From: Actinomycetospora soli
GTDB lineage: Bacteria; Actinomycetota; Actinomycetes; Mycobacteriales; Pseudonocardiaceae
NCBI RefSeq assembly: GCF_021026295.1
Contig: NZ_JAJNDA010000005.1
Coordinates: forward strand, 124,001-188,000
DNA length: 64,000 nt
Reading direction: 5' to 3'
The notes under the pieces are model-generated. The model made no database searches. It was given only the letters and a program-made list of their open reading frames with translations, and was not told the DNA's origin. Shown one piece after another: positions 49,995 to 58,794 of the stretch. A program made the translations under genes and the position numbers. The stretch's first letter is position 1. Every line of letters begins with the position of its first letter.

Positions 49995-52862
49995 TCAGGC
50001 CTCCCCCACCGCCACCACACCCCGACGGATGGCGCGCCCGGCCTCCGCGGCCGCCCGCCCCACCGGGTCCTCGCTGCCGCACACCGCGCGGATCTGGTCG
50101 AGCAGGTCGAGCACCTGCCGGCACCAGCGCACGAAGTCGCCCGCCGAGAGCTCCAGCCCGTGCGCGCGGGCGGAGGACAGCACCACCGACAGCGCGTCGC
50201 CGCGTGCCCACCGGTGCACCGGCCACGCGAAGCCCAGGTCGGGCTCCCGGGTGCGGTCGAGGTGGTGCCGGCGCTCGTCGGCGACGAGGTCGGTCCACAG
50301 CTGCGCCGTGGCCGTGACCGCGGCCTCGACGGAGTCGGGCACCCGCGGGATGCCGCCGTCGTCGCGCCGCGAGTCGTAGACCAGCGACGACGCCACGGCG
50401 GCGAGCTCGGCGGGCTTCAGCCCGACCCACACCCCGTGGCGCAGGCACTCGGCCACCAGCAGGTCCGACTCGCCCCACAGCCGGGACAGGCGGTGCCCCG
50501 CGGGCGTCAGGTCCTGCTCCCCCGCGGACCCCTCCAGGTAGCCCCGCTCGCCGAGCAGACCCCGGATGCGGTCGAACGTGCGGGCCAGCGAGTGGGTCGT
50601 CGACCGGACCCGCTGCTCGAGCTGCTCGGTCTCCCGGGTCAGCCGCGCGTGCCGCTCGGCCCAGCGCGCGCGGTCCTCGCGGTCCGCCCGCCCGTGGCAC
50701 GGGTGGGAGCGCACCGCGCGGCGCAGCGACGCGAGCTCCGGGTCCTCGGACCCGGCACCGGCACCGCCCCGTCGTCGGGACCGCCCCGGGTTCTCGATCC
50801 CGGTCTCCCGCAGCGCGTTGGCGAGGTCGCGGCGGACCCGCGGTTCCTTGTGGTCCACCCGCTTCGGCAGCTTCATCGAGCCCAGGGGGCTCACCGGGTC
50901 GGGGAAGTCGGCGACCGAGAGCCGCCCGGCCCACCGGTCCTCGGTGAGCACCAGCGGTCGGGGCTGCATCCCGCGGCCGGAGCGGTCCACGCCCGGGTCG
51001 AGCACGACGGCGAGCCCGGCGCGCTTGCCCGACGGCACCGCGATGACGTCGCCGCGCCCCAGCGCCTCCAGCGAGGCCGTCGCCTCCGCCTTCTGCTCCG
51101 ACCGGCCCTGCCGCGCGAGCTGCTTCTCCCGCTCGGAGAGCCGTCGCCGCAGGTCCATGTACTCGGCGAACGCCTCGGCGGACGCCCCCGCGGCGTCGTC
51201 GGAGCCCTCGGAGGCGCCCGCGCCGCCGCCCATCGCCTCGGCGTAGCCCTCGAGGGCCTCCCGGTTGCGCTCGACGCGCTTGGCCAGGTGGACCACCGAG
51301 CGGTCGGCCTGGAACTGGGCGAACGACTGCTCGAGCAGCTCCCGGGCCTCGACGACGCCGACCCGGTCGACGAGGTTGACGGCCATGTTGTAGCCCGGCC
51401 GGAAGGACGAGCGCAGCGGATAGGTGCGGGTGGACGCGAGTCCGGCGACCTGCGCCGGGTCCATCCCCGGGGCCCACAGCACCACCGCGTGGCCCTCGAC
51501 GTCGATCCCGCGCCGGCCCGCACGCCCGGTGAGCTGCGTGTACTCGCCCGGGGTCAGCTCGACGTGGGACTCGCCGTTGTACTTGACGAGCTTCTCCAGC
51601 ACGACGGTGCGCGCCGGCATGTTGATGCCCAGCGCCAGGGTCTCCGTGGCGAACACCGCGCGCACCAGGCCCTGGACGAACAGCTCCTCGACGGTCTCCT
51701 TGAACGCCGGGAGCATGCCCGCGTGGTGGGCCGCGACCCCGCGCTCGAGCCCCTCGCGCCACTCCCAGTAGCCGAGCACGTCGAGGTCGGCGTCGGGCAG
51801 GGCGGCGCAGCGGCGGTCGACGATCGCGCGGATGCGGTCGACCTCGTCGCGGTCGGTCAGCCGCAGCCCCGACCGCACGCACTGGGTCACGGCGGCGTCG
51901 CAGCCGGCGCGGCTGAAGATGAACGTGATGGCCGGGAGCAGCCCCGCCGCGTCGAGCCGTTCGATGACGTCGACGCGCGACGGCGGCCGGTAGCCCGGTC
52001 CGCCCGCGCGACCGTTGCGGCCCGGACCGGACCCGCGGTCGTCCCGACGACGCCCGTCGCGTCCGCCGCGCGGTGGCGGCCCGGACCGGCCGCGACGGTG
52101 CCCGGGGCCGTCCCGGTCGACCTCGGCGACGGCCTTGGCCAGCGTCGGGTCGACCTTGACGCGGTGGTCGCCGTTGCCGCGGGACTCCTCGGCGAACAGG
52201 TCGAACATCCGCGACCCGACCACCATGTGCTGCCACAGCGGCACCGGGCGGGTCTCGTCGACGACGACGGTGGTGTCGCCGCGGACCTCGACCAGCCAGT
52301 CGCCGAACTCCTCGGCGTTGGACACCGTCGCGGACAGCGACGCGAGCTGCACGTGGTCGGGCAGGTGGAGGATGACCTCCTCCCACACGGCGCCGCGGAA
52401 GCGGTCGGCGAGGTAGTGCACCTCGTCCATCACCACGTAGGCGAGACCGTCGAGGGCCGGGGAGTCGGCGTAGAGCATGTTGCGCAGCACCTCGGTCGTC
52501 ATCACGACGACGGGGGCGGACCCGTTGACGGCGGTGTCGCCGGTCAGCAGACCGACGGCGTCCGCGCCGTGCCGGGCGGCGAGGTCGGCGTACTTCTGGT
52601 TCGACAACGCCTTGATCGGCGTCGTGTAGAAGCACTTCTGACCTCGCGCGAGCGCGAGATGGACGGCGAACTCACCGACGACGGTCTTCCCGGCGCCGGT
52701 GGGTGCGCAGACGAGCACACCGTGTCCCTCCTCCAGCGCGAGGCAGGCGCGCCGCTGGAAGTCGTCGAGCTCGAAGCTCAGGGACGTGACGAAGGTGCCG
52801 AGCTCGGGGTGCGCCGCGCGGGTGCGCGCTGCGGCGTAGGCCTCGGCGGGAGAGCGGGCCAC
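49995..52862 (-). CDS. helY: DEAD/DEAH-box RNA helicase HelY (Ski2/Mtr4-like)
   Basis: A 955-residue superfamily 2 helicase. Walker A APTGAGKT is near 53-60, the DEVH box near 143-149 (VVMDEVHYL), motif III LSATVSN, and motif VI LTGRAGRRGID near 427-437. An Arg/Gly-rich insertion (about 240-285) lies between the two RecA domains. A C-terminal DSHCT-like domain fits the Ski2/Mtr4 group. It is expected to remodel or unwind RNA using ATP. A hairpin lies just upstream, between it and tatA, where tatC is normally found. Confidence 0.93.
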   Translation of the reverse strand: MARSPAEAYAAARTRAAHPELGTFVTSLSFELDDFQRRACLALEEGHGVLVCAPTGAGKTVVGEFAVHLALARGQKCFYTTPIKALSNQKYADLAARHGADAVGLLTGDTAVNGSAPVVVMTTEVLRNMLYADSPALDGLAYVVMDEVHYLADRFRGAVWEEVILHLPDHVQLASLSATVSNAEEFGDWLVEVRGDTTVVVDETRPVPLWQHMVVGSRMFDLFAEESRGNGDHRVKVDPTLAKAVAEVDRDGPGHRRGRSGPPPRGGRDGRRRDDRGSGPGRNGRAGGPGYRPPSRVDVIERLDAAGLLPAITFIFSRAGCDAAVTQCVRSGLRLTDRDEVDRIRAIVDRRCAALPDADLDVLGYWEWREGLERGVAAHHAGMLPAFKETVEELFVQGLVRAVFATETLALGINMPARTVVLEKLVKYNGESHVELTPGEYTQLTGRAGRRGIDVEGHAVVLWAPGMDPAQVAGLASTRTYPLRSSFRPGYNMAVNLVDRVGVVEARELLEQSFAQFQADRSVVHLAKRVERNREALEGYAEAMGGGAGASEGSDDAAGASAEAFAEYMDLRRRLSEREKQLARQGRSEQKAEATASLEALGRGDVIAVPSGKRAGLAVVLDPGVDRSGRGMQPRPLVLTEDRWAGRLSVADFPDPVSPLGSMKLPKRVDHKEPRVRRDLANALRETGIENPGRSRRRGGAGAGSEDPELASLRRAVRSHPCHGRADREDRARWAERHARLTRETEQLEQRVRSTTHSLARTFDRIRGLLGERGYLEGSAGEQDLTPAGHRLSRLWGESDLLVAECLRHGVWVGLKPAELAAVASSLVYDSRRDDGGIPRVPDSVEAAVTATAQLWTDLVADERRHHLDRTREPDLGFAWPVHRWARGDALSVVLSSARAHGLELSAGDFVRWCRQVLDLLDQIRAVCGSEDPVGRAAAEAGRAIRRGVVAVGEA

Positions 52863-52863
52863 C

Positions 52864-52891
52864 CCCCCACCGTGTCACACATCGGTGGGGG
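52864..52891 (-). terminator. hairpin terminator after tatA
   Basis: CCCCCACCG/CGGTGGGGG, a nine-base perfect stem with a ten-base loop, lies between the tatA stop and the helY start. It probably ends the tatA transcript. Confidence 0.75.
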
Positions 52892-52909
52892 CGCGCTGCG
52901 GAAGCCGAC

Positions 52910-53176
52910 TCAGTCGGCCCGGCGGGCCTCGTCGGGAACCGTCTCACGCGGCTTCTCGACGGCGGGTGCGTCGACGCGGGAGGCCTCGACCGGCTTCGGG
53001 GCGGGGGTCTCGGAGGCGCCGGAGCCCTTGGCGCGCTCGTCGTCCTCCTTCATGCCCCGGGTCTCGGCCTTGAAGATGCGCATCGACTGCCCGAGGCCGC
53101 GGGCCATGTCGGGGAGCTTCTTGGCGCTGAAGAGCAGCACGACGCCGACGATGGCGACGATGATCCATTCGCTCAC
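52910..53176 (-). CDS. tatA: Sec-independent (twin-arginine) translocase subunit TatA
   Basis: An 88-residue TatA-type protein. A short N-terminal membrane helix ([30 protein letters not shown], about 3-33) carries the [14 protein letters not shown] hinge and amphipathic helix. A charged, Pro/Ala-rich tail follows. TatA oligomers form the passage for folded proteins with TatC. The start GTG at 53176 overlaps the upstream small gene by four bases. TatC, usually next downstream in actinobacteria, is missing. Confidence 0.95.
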   Translation of the reverse strand: MSEWIIVAIVGVVLLFSAKKLPDMARGLGQSMRIFKAETRGMKEDDERAKGSGASETPAPKPVEASRVDAPAVEKPRETVPDEARRAD

Positions 53177-53427
53177 GGGAGAGCTCCTTCCGTCCTCCCG
53201 TCCGACTGTACCGGGGACGAATCCGGCGCTCGCCGCTGCTCCATCCGGACGCGCACCGCGGCCGTCCGGGCGCGCAGCAGACCGAGGCGGTCGGCGACCA
53301 GCGCACCGAACGCGGACGAGACGGTCGTGGTGCGCCGCAGCGTGCGCAGCAGGCCCCCGACCAGCAGGGCGAGGACCACGAGGGCCACGACGACGGCGAC
53401 GATGCTCCACACGATGGGACCGACCAC
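53173..53427 (-). CDS. small single-pass membrane protein
   Basis: An 84-residue protein with one N-terminal membrane helix (about 6-30, [22 protein letters not shown]) and a basic cytoplasmic tail. I do not recognise the family. It is translationally coupled to tatA (overlap of four bases) and has its own leaderless promoter (TAGGGT six bases before the GTG), so it heads the tatA operon. A role in Tat export or envelope function is inference from position only. Confidence 0.7.
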   Translation of the reverse strand: MVGPIVWSIVAVVVALVVLALLVGGLLRTLRRTTTVSSAFGALVADRLGLLRARTAAVRVRMEQRRAPDSSPVQSDGRTEGALP

Positions 53428-53433
53428 GGCCGG

Positions 53434-53439
53434 ACCCTA
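53434..53439 (-). promoter_or_regulatory. -10 element, leaderless promoter of the tatA operon
   Basis: TAGGGT on the minus strand ends six bases before the GTG at 53427. It makes the tatA pair independent of pafBC. Confidence 0.5.
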
Positions 53440-53473
53440 GCCTGACCGCGCCCTCCCCGTCGCTGCGCTCGCC

Positions 53474-54454
53474 CTAGCCGACGCCGTACGCCGCCAGCGC
53501 CTCGCGCGCCCGGTCCGCGCGCTCGGCGGCGAGCTCGGGCGGCCAGAGCACCTCGACGGTCTCGCCGAGGCCCAGCAGGAGCCGCACCATCCACGCGCGG
53601 TCGCCGTAGCGCATGCGGACCCGGGCGGAGCCGTCCTCGTCGGCGACGACGTCCTCCATCGGGTAGTACTCCGCCACCCAGCGGGCCTCCGGAGCGAGGC
53701 GCAGCGCGGCGAGCTGGCGGCCTGCGTCGGGGGCCAGCAACCCGGTGGCGTCGGCCGGGACCTCGCGCGGCTCGGCGTCCGCGGGCGGCCGGGCGGGCTC
53801 GTCGAGGATCTCGGCGTCGTCCACCCGGTCGAGCCGGAACATGCGCACGCCCTCGGCCCGCCGGCACCACGCCTCGAGGTAGGTCGACCCGTCGACCATC
53901 ATCAGCCGCATCGGGTCGACGTCGCGGCGCCCGACCGCGTCGCGCGAGGCCGAGTAGTAGGTCAGGCGCAGCGCGCGGTGCCGGGCGACGGCGTCGCGCA
54001 CGGTCGCCTCGGCGCGGGCGTTGCCCGGCGTGCGCCCCATCCCGACGGCGACGGTCCCGGCCGAGGGGTCGTCGCTCCGGCCCGAGGCCTGCTCGATCTT
54101 CGCGAGGGCCCGCTGCACGGCGTCCGTGTCGACGACCCCGGGCGCGTCGGCGAGCGCGCGCAGCGCGACCGCGAGGGTGGCCGCCTCGGGCCCGGAGAGC
54201 CGCAGCGGGCGGGAGAGCCCGGCGTCGTAGACCACCGTCACGGTGTCGCCCTCGAAGGACAGGTCGACCAGGTCCCCCGGTCCGTAGCCGGGCAGCCCGC
54301 ACATCCAGAGCAGCTCGAGGTCGCGGCGCAGCTGGGCCTCGGTGATGCCGAACTCGGCGGCCGCCTCCGCGACCGGTACCCCGGGCCGGGCGAGCAGCCA
54401 CGGCACCAGCGTGAGCAGGCGCGGCAGGCGCTCGGCGACGCCCTCGGCGCTCAC
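53474..54454 (-). CDS. pafC: WYL-domain transcriptional activator PafC
   Basis: A 326-residue protein with an N-terminal winged helix-turn-helix (about 8-55, RLPRLLTLVPWLLARPGVPVAEAAAEFGITEAQLRRDLELLWMCGLPGYG) and a WYL/WCX region (about 150-320). It includes TYYSASRDAVGRRDVDPMRLMMVDGSTYLEAWCRRAEGVRMFRLDRV. PafB and PafC act together on RecA-independent DNA-damage promoters. GTG at 54454 overlaps the pafB stop by four bases. Confidence 0.95.
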   Translation of the reverse strand: MSAEGVAERLPRLLTLVPWLLARPGVPVAEAAAEFGITEAQLRRDLELLWMCGLPGYGPGDLVDLSFEGDTVTVVYDAGLSRPLRLSGPEAATLAVALRALADAPGVVDTDAVQRALAKIEQASGRSDDPSAGTVAVGMGRTPGNARAEATVRDAVARHRALRLTYYSASRDAVGRRDVDPMRLMMVDGSTYLEAWCRRAEGVRMFRLDRVDDAEILDEPARPPADAEPREVPADATGLLAPDAGRQLAALRLAPEARWVAEYYPMEDVVADEDGSARVRMRYGDRAWMVRLLLGLGETVEVLWPPELAAERADRAREALAAYGVG

Positions 54455-55431
54455 GAGGGCACCTCGGTGAGGGCGTCCGCGCTCGCCCGCAGCGTCGCGA
54501 CGACGGCGTCGCGCAGCTCCGGCGGCTCCAGCACCACCGCGTCCGGGCCGTGTCCCGCGATCCAGCGGGCCAGCGACTCGAGGCGCGCGAGGTCCAGCTC
54601 GACGACGTCGGGGTCGCCCTGCGGGTCGGGTCGCCCGGCGCGCCGCAGGCCGGCCGCGCGCCCGGGGGCGAGCCGCACCCGCGCCGTGCCCGACGGCGGG
54701 GGTGGTCCGGCCGAGCGGGCGACCAGGTCGACCAGGTCGATGCCCTCGGGCCGGGTCACCGCGCCACGCGGACCGACCGGGGTCACCTCGCCCTCGATGC
54801 GCGAGATGCGGAAGCAGCGGACGTCGTCGCGGTCCCGGTCGTGCCCGACGAGGTACCAGCGGCCGCGGTAGGACACGACGCCCCACGGCTCGACCGTGCG
54901 GTCCCGGGCCGGGGCGGCGGGGTGGCCACGGTGGGCGAACCGCACCGCGCGCCCGGCCCGGGCGGCGGCGAGCAGCGGGGCGAACGCGGGCTCCGTGGTC
55001 CGCACCCGTGGCTGCACCTCGGAGGCCGCCGTCGGGTCGACCTCGACGCCCGCGGCGCGCAGCTTCGTCACCGCGGTGCGGGCCGCCCCGGCGAGCTGGG
55101 GCGAGTCCCAGAGCCGGGCCGCGAGGGCCACGGCGGTCGCCTCGTCGGGCGCGAGGTCGATGGCGGCGAGCTCGTAGTCGCCGCGGGCGATCCGGTAGCC
55201 GTCGACCGTGTCGAAGATCGACTGCTTGCCGGTCTCCAGCGGGATGCCGAGCTCGCGCAGTTCGGCCTTGTCCCGCTCGAGCATGCGGTAGAACGCCTCG
55301 TCGGTCGCGGCCTCCTCGTAGCCCGCGACCGTGGTGCGGATGCGCTCGGCGGTGAGGAACTGCCGGGTCGAGAGCAGGGCCAGCACCAGGTTCACGAGAC
55401 GCTCGGCGCGAGCGGTCGGGGCGGCGGGCAC
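54451..55431 (-). CDS. pafB: WYL-domain transcriptional activator PafB
   Basis: A 326-residue paralogue of PafC. Winged helix at about 8-65 (ERLVNLVLALLSTRQFLTAERIRTTVAGYEEAATDEAFYRMLERDKAELRELGIPL) and a WYL core (about 165-225, VRFAHRGHPAAPARDRTVEPWGVVSYRGRWYLVGHDRDRDDVRCFRISRIEG). It forms the PafBC complex with the product of the overlapping downstream gene. GTG at 55431 is used; ATG at 55473 is an alternative. The stop-start overlap ensures coupling. Confidence 0.95.
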   Translation of the reverse strand: MPAAPTARAERLVNLVLALLSTRQFLTAERIRTTVAGYEEAATDEAFYRMLERDKAELRELGIPLETGKQSIFDTVDGYRIARGDYELAAIDLAPDEATAVALAARLWDSPQLAGAARTAVTKLRAAGVEVDPTAASEVQPRVRTTEPAFAPLLAAARAGRAVRFAHRGHPAAPARDRTVEPWGVVSYRGRWYLVGHDRDRDDVRCFRISRIEGEVTPVGPRGAVTRPEGIDLVDLVARSAGPPPPSGTARVRLAPGRAAGLRRAGRPDPQGDPDVVELDLARLESLARWIAGHGPDAVVLEPPELRDAVVATLRASADALTEVPS

Positions 55432-55514
55432 GCCTGAGAGGGTACGTCCGCCGCTCGATCTTGTGTTCGACATCCCGGATCCCGGCGCGTCCGGGTCGCC
55501 GGGACGGGCGGGGA

Positions 55515-57269
55515 TCAGGCCGAGTCGGCGGCGCCCCGGGAGGCCGACCGGATCTCGAGGGCGCCCTGGTCGTTGCGGTCGACCTGGAAGCTGTAGGTCT
55601 CGCGCGTGGTGCGGCCGCTCGACGTCACGAACTCGAGCACCGCGCGCGCGGACGTGCCGTCGACCTGCACGTCGTCCGCGCTGACCGAGGTGATCCCGCC
55701 CCAGAAGCGCTCGTAGCCGCCGTAGCCCCCGGAGGCCTGCCGGGCGTCGCCGGAGAGCAGCGCCCACGCGCCGGGGATGTTCCCGGGCAGGCTCGCGTAG
55801 TAGGCGGTGACCGTGCGGCGGGTGTCGTCCTCGGTGACGGGGGCGTCCCGGTCCCCGCCCGCGGGCACCGTGTCGGCGCTCGGGCTGCCGGGAGACAGCG
55901 GGGCACCGGCCACCGGCGGCACGGTCTCGGTGCTCGGCGCCACCGGGGCGTCCTCGGTGGTGGGCACGGGGGCCGGCGCGGCGACGGTGGCCTGCGGCCC
56001 CGGCGTGCGGGGATGGTCCGCGGCGGCCAGGGCCGCGCCCACCCCCGCGGCGAGCACGACCGCGGAGGCCGCGGCCACCGCGAGCACCCGACGCCGGCGC
56101 CGCGGGCGGGGGCGGGTCGGCGCGGTCGGCGTATGTGCCCCGGTGGGCGGGGCCAGCGGGAACCAGTCGCGCCCGGACGCGTCCGCGGTCCCGTCGTCGG
56201 GCGTGCCGGGCGCACCGGCTCCGGAGCCGTCGGGCGAGGTCGGCGGGCCGCCCGCGCCGGGACGCCGCCCTGCCACGTCGGCGGTGGAGGGGTCCCCGGG
56301 CTCGGCCGGGGTCGGGCCCGGTGCGGGCACGGCCGCGGGCGCCGGGAGGGCCGCCTCGGCCTCGCCCAGGGCCGCGCGGGCCTCGAGGGCGGAGCGCAGC
56401 AGGGCCGTGTCGGGCCGGTGCCGGGCGTCGAGCCGGAGCATCGCCGACAGCGGGCGCCCGAGCACCCCGGCCCGCGCCGCCGGCCGCAGCCGTCCCTCGG
56501 CCATGGCGTGCAGCACCGCGAGCGTGTTGTCGAGCCGGCCGCAGACCAGCTCGTTCTCGACCGCGGCGTAGAGGGTGGCGCCCAGGGAGAACACGTCGGA
56601 GGCGGGCGTCGGGTCGCCGCCGCGCGCGACCTCGGGCGCGAAGTAGCCCGGGGTGCCCGCGACGAGCCCGCCGCCGGTCGCCGTGGTGTCCCAGGACGCC
56701 CGGGAGACGCCGAAGTCGGTGAGCTTGGCGACGCCGTCGTCGGTGATGAGCACGTTGCCGGGCTTCACGTCGCCGTGGACGATCCCGGCCTCGTGCACCG
56801 CCGAGAGCGCGTCGGCGATCTGCGCGCCGATGCGCGCGACCTCGGCGGGCGGCAGCGGGCCGCGCTCGGCGAGCACCGCCGCGAGCGACCGCGACGGCAG
56901 GTACTCCATGACGATCCACGGCATCGAGCCGTGCATCACCACGTCGAACACCGCGATCGCGCGGGAGTGCACCACGCGGGCCGCGATCCGGCCCTCGCGC
57001 ATGGCCCGGGCGCGGGCGGCCCGGATCTCGGTCTCGTCGCCGTCGCGCGGCGGCGTGAGCTGCTTGACCGCCACCGTCCGGCGCAGCCGCCGGTCCCACG
57101 CCGACCAGACCACGCCCATGGCCCCGGCGCCGAGGCACTCCTCCACCCGGTAGCGCCCGGCCAGCACGGTGCCCTCGACGTCGGGATCCGGGGTCACCGG
57201 GGCGGCGTCGTGCATCGTGCTCGGCTGGTCCGCGGGCGTCACCCGGGACGTCCGGTCCTGGTGCTCCAT
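55515..57269 (-). CDS. membrane-anchored Ser/Thr protein kinase
   Basis: A 584-residue kinase. The catalytic domain (about 40-290) has the glycine loop LGAGAMGVVWSAW, the lysine in TVAVKQL, the loop IVHGDVKPGNVLITDDG with HGD instead of HRD, DFG in LTDFGVSRA, and APE in FAPEVARGG. A Pro/Ala-rich linker leads to a membrane helix (about 398-420). The extracytoplasmic domain (about 480-575, YYASLPGNIPGAWALLSGDARQASGGYGGYERFWGGITSVSADDVQVDGTSARAVLEF) fits an NTF2-like or DUF4878-type sensor. It sits between pafA and pafB, which is not the usual place. Confidence 0.9.
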   Translation of the reverse strand: MEHQDRTSRVTPADQPSTMHDAAPVTPDPDVEGTVLAGRYRVEECLGAGAMGVVWSAWDRRLRRTVAVKQLTPPRDGDETEIRAARARAMREGRIAARVVHSRAIAVFDVVMHGSMPWIVMEYLPSRSLAAVLAERGPLPPAEVARIGAQIADALSAVHEAGIVHGDVKPGNVLITDDGVAKLTDFGVSRASWDTTATGGGLVAGTPGYFAPEVARGGDPTPASDVFSLGATLYAAVENELVCGRLDNTLAVLHAMAEGRLRPAARAGVLGRPLSAMLRLDARHRPDTALLRSALEARAALGEAEAALPAPAAVPAPGPTPAEPGDPSTADVAGRRPGAGGPPTSPDGSGAGAPGTPDDGTADASGRDWFPLAPPTGAHTPTAPTRPRPRRRRRVLAVAAASAVVLAAGVGAALAAADHPRTPGPQATVAAPAPVPTTEDAPVAPSTETVPPVAGAPLSPGSPSADTVPAGGDRDAPVTEDDTRRTVTAYYASLPGNIPGAWALLSGDARQASGGYGGYERFWGGITSVSADDVQVDGTSARAVLEFVTSSGRTTRETYSFQVDRNDQGALEIRSASRGAADSA

Positions 57270-57367
57270 CGGCTGTGTGCCGTCCTCGTCCTCGCTCGAT
57301 CGGTCACGGTGCGGTCGTGGGGGTTGCCACGGACCGGCCGACGCGAGGCGTGAGCGCTGTTACACGG

Positions 57368-58726
57368 TCACAGCGTCGCGATCAGCCGGTCCACCCGTTC
57401 GTCCACCGCGCGGAACGGGTCCTTGCACAGGACGGTTCGCTGGGCCTGGTCGTTCAGTTTGAGATGCACCCAGTCCACGGTGAAATCACGGCCGGCGTTC
57501 TGCGCGGCGGCGATGAAGTCCCCGCGGAGCTTGGCCCGGGTGGTCTGCGGCGGGGTGTCCTTCGCGGCCTCGATCTCGCCGTCGTCGGTGACCCGGTCGA
57601 CGAGGTCCTTGCGCTGCAGCAGGTCGAACACCCCGCGCCCGCGCCGGATGTCGTGGTAGGCGAGGTCGAGCTGCGCGATGCGGGGGCTGGACAGCCCGAG
57701 GTCGCTGCGCTTGCGGTAGCGCTCCACCAGCTTGTGCTTGATGGCCCAGTCGATCTCGCGGTCGATCAGCGAGAGGTCCTGGCGCTCGACGGCGTCGAGG
57801 GTGCGGCCCCACAGCTCGAGGACCCGGTCGGTGACGGGGTCGCTCCCCCGCCGCGCGACGTGCTCGACGGCGCGCTGGTGGTACTCGCGCTGGATGTCCA
57901 GGGCACCCGCCTCGCGCCCGCCCGCGAGGCGGACGGGGCGACGACCGGTGAGGTCGTGGCTGATCTCGCGGATCGCGCGGATCGGGTTGTCGAGCGTGAA
58001 GTCCCGGAACTGGACGCCCTGCTCGATCATCTCGAGCACCAGGTGGGTGGTGCCCACCTTGAGCAGGGTGGTGACCTCGCTCATGTTCGAGTCGCCGACG
58101 ATGACGTGCAGGCGGCGGTAGCGCTCGGCGTCGGCGTGCGGCTCGTCGCGGGTGTTGATGATCGGCCGGCTGCGGGTGGTGGCCGACGACACGCCCTCCC
58201 AGATGTGCTCGGCGCGCTGGGAGAGGCAGAAGACCGCGCCGCGGGGGGTCTGCAGCACCTTGCCCGCGCCCGCGATGAGCTGGCGGGTCACGAGGAACGG
58301 CAGCAGGACGTCGGCGATGCGGGAGAACTCGCCGGAGCGGCCCACGAGGTAGTTCTCGTGGCAGCCGTAGGAGTTGCCCGCCGAGTCGGTGTTGTTCTTG
58401 AACAGGAAGATGTCGCCGCCGATGCCCTCGTCGGCGAGGCGGCGCTCGGCGTCGAGCAGCAGGTCCTCGAGGATCCGCTCCCCCGCCTTGTCGTGGGCGA
58501 CGAGCTGCTCGAGCGAGTCGCACTCCGCCGTGGCGTACTCCGGGTGCGACCCGACGTCGAGGTAGAGCCGCGAGCCGTTGCGCAGGAAGACGTTCGACGA
58601 ACGCCCCCACGACACCACCCGCCGGAACAGGTAACGAGCGACCTCGTCGGGGGACAGCCGACGCTGACCGTGGAAGGTGCAGGTCACCCCGAACTCGGTC
58701 TCGATGCCGTAGATCCGCCGCTGCAT
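57368..58726 (-). CDS. pafA: Pup ligase PafA
   Basis: A 452-residue enzyme of the carboxylate-amine ligase fold. It uses ATP to activate the C-terminal Glu of Pup and join it to lysines of target proteins. The N-terminus [16 protein letters not shown] carries the Mg-binding Glu residues. [47 protein letters not shown] and [28 protein letters not shown] are conserved blocks. Length matches the family. The ATG lies seven bases after TAGGCT (58734-58739) and diverges from the PAP2-kinase gene. Confidence 0.97.
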   Translation of the reverse strand: MQRRIYGIETEFGVTCTFHGQRRLSPDEVARYLFRRVVSWGRSSNVFLRNGSRLYLDVGSHPEYATAECDSLEQLVAHDKAGERILEDLLLDAERRLADEGIGGDIFLFKNNTDSAGNSYGCHENYLVGRSGEFSRIADVLLPFLVTRQLIAGAGKVLQTPRGAVFCLSQRAEHIWEGVSSATTRSRPIINTRDEPHADAERYRRLHVIVGDSNMSEVTTLLKVGTTHLVLEMIEQGVQFRDFTLDNPIRAIREISHDLTGRRPVRLAGGREAGALDIQREYHQRAVEHVARRGSDPVTDRVLELWGRTLDAVERQDLSLIDREIDWAIKHKLVERYRKRSDLGLSSPRIAQLDLAYHDIRRGRGVFDLLQRKDLVDRVTDDGEIEAAKDTPPQTTRAKLRGDFIAAAQNAGRDFTVDWVHLKLNDQAQRTVLCKDPFRAVDERVDRLIATL

Positions 58727-58733
58727 GGACTCC

Positions 58734-58739
58734 AGCCTA
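58734..58739 (-). promoter_or_regulatory. -10 element, leaderless promoter of pafA
   Basis: TAGGCT on the minus strand ends seven bases before the pafA ATG. With the opposing TAGGGT at 58781-58786 it forms a 68-base divergent promoter module like that at 10045-10116. Confidence 0.6.
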
Positions 58740-58780
58740 AGCCCCCGAGGGCGCTCGCGGCGCCCTTCGACACCTGCCCG

Positions 58781-58786
58781 TAGGGT
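58781..58786 (+). promoter_or_regulatory. -10 element, leaderless promoter of the PAP2-kinase gene
   Basis: TAGGGT ends eight bases before the ATG at 58795. Confidence 0.55.
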
Positions 58787-58794
58787 CGGGCCCC

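Noticed and set aside
49893-53477. Plus-strand frame of nearly 1,200 codons
   Set aside because: It is antisense to helY and neighbours, with low-complexity Arg/Val/Gly/His composition.
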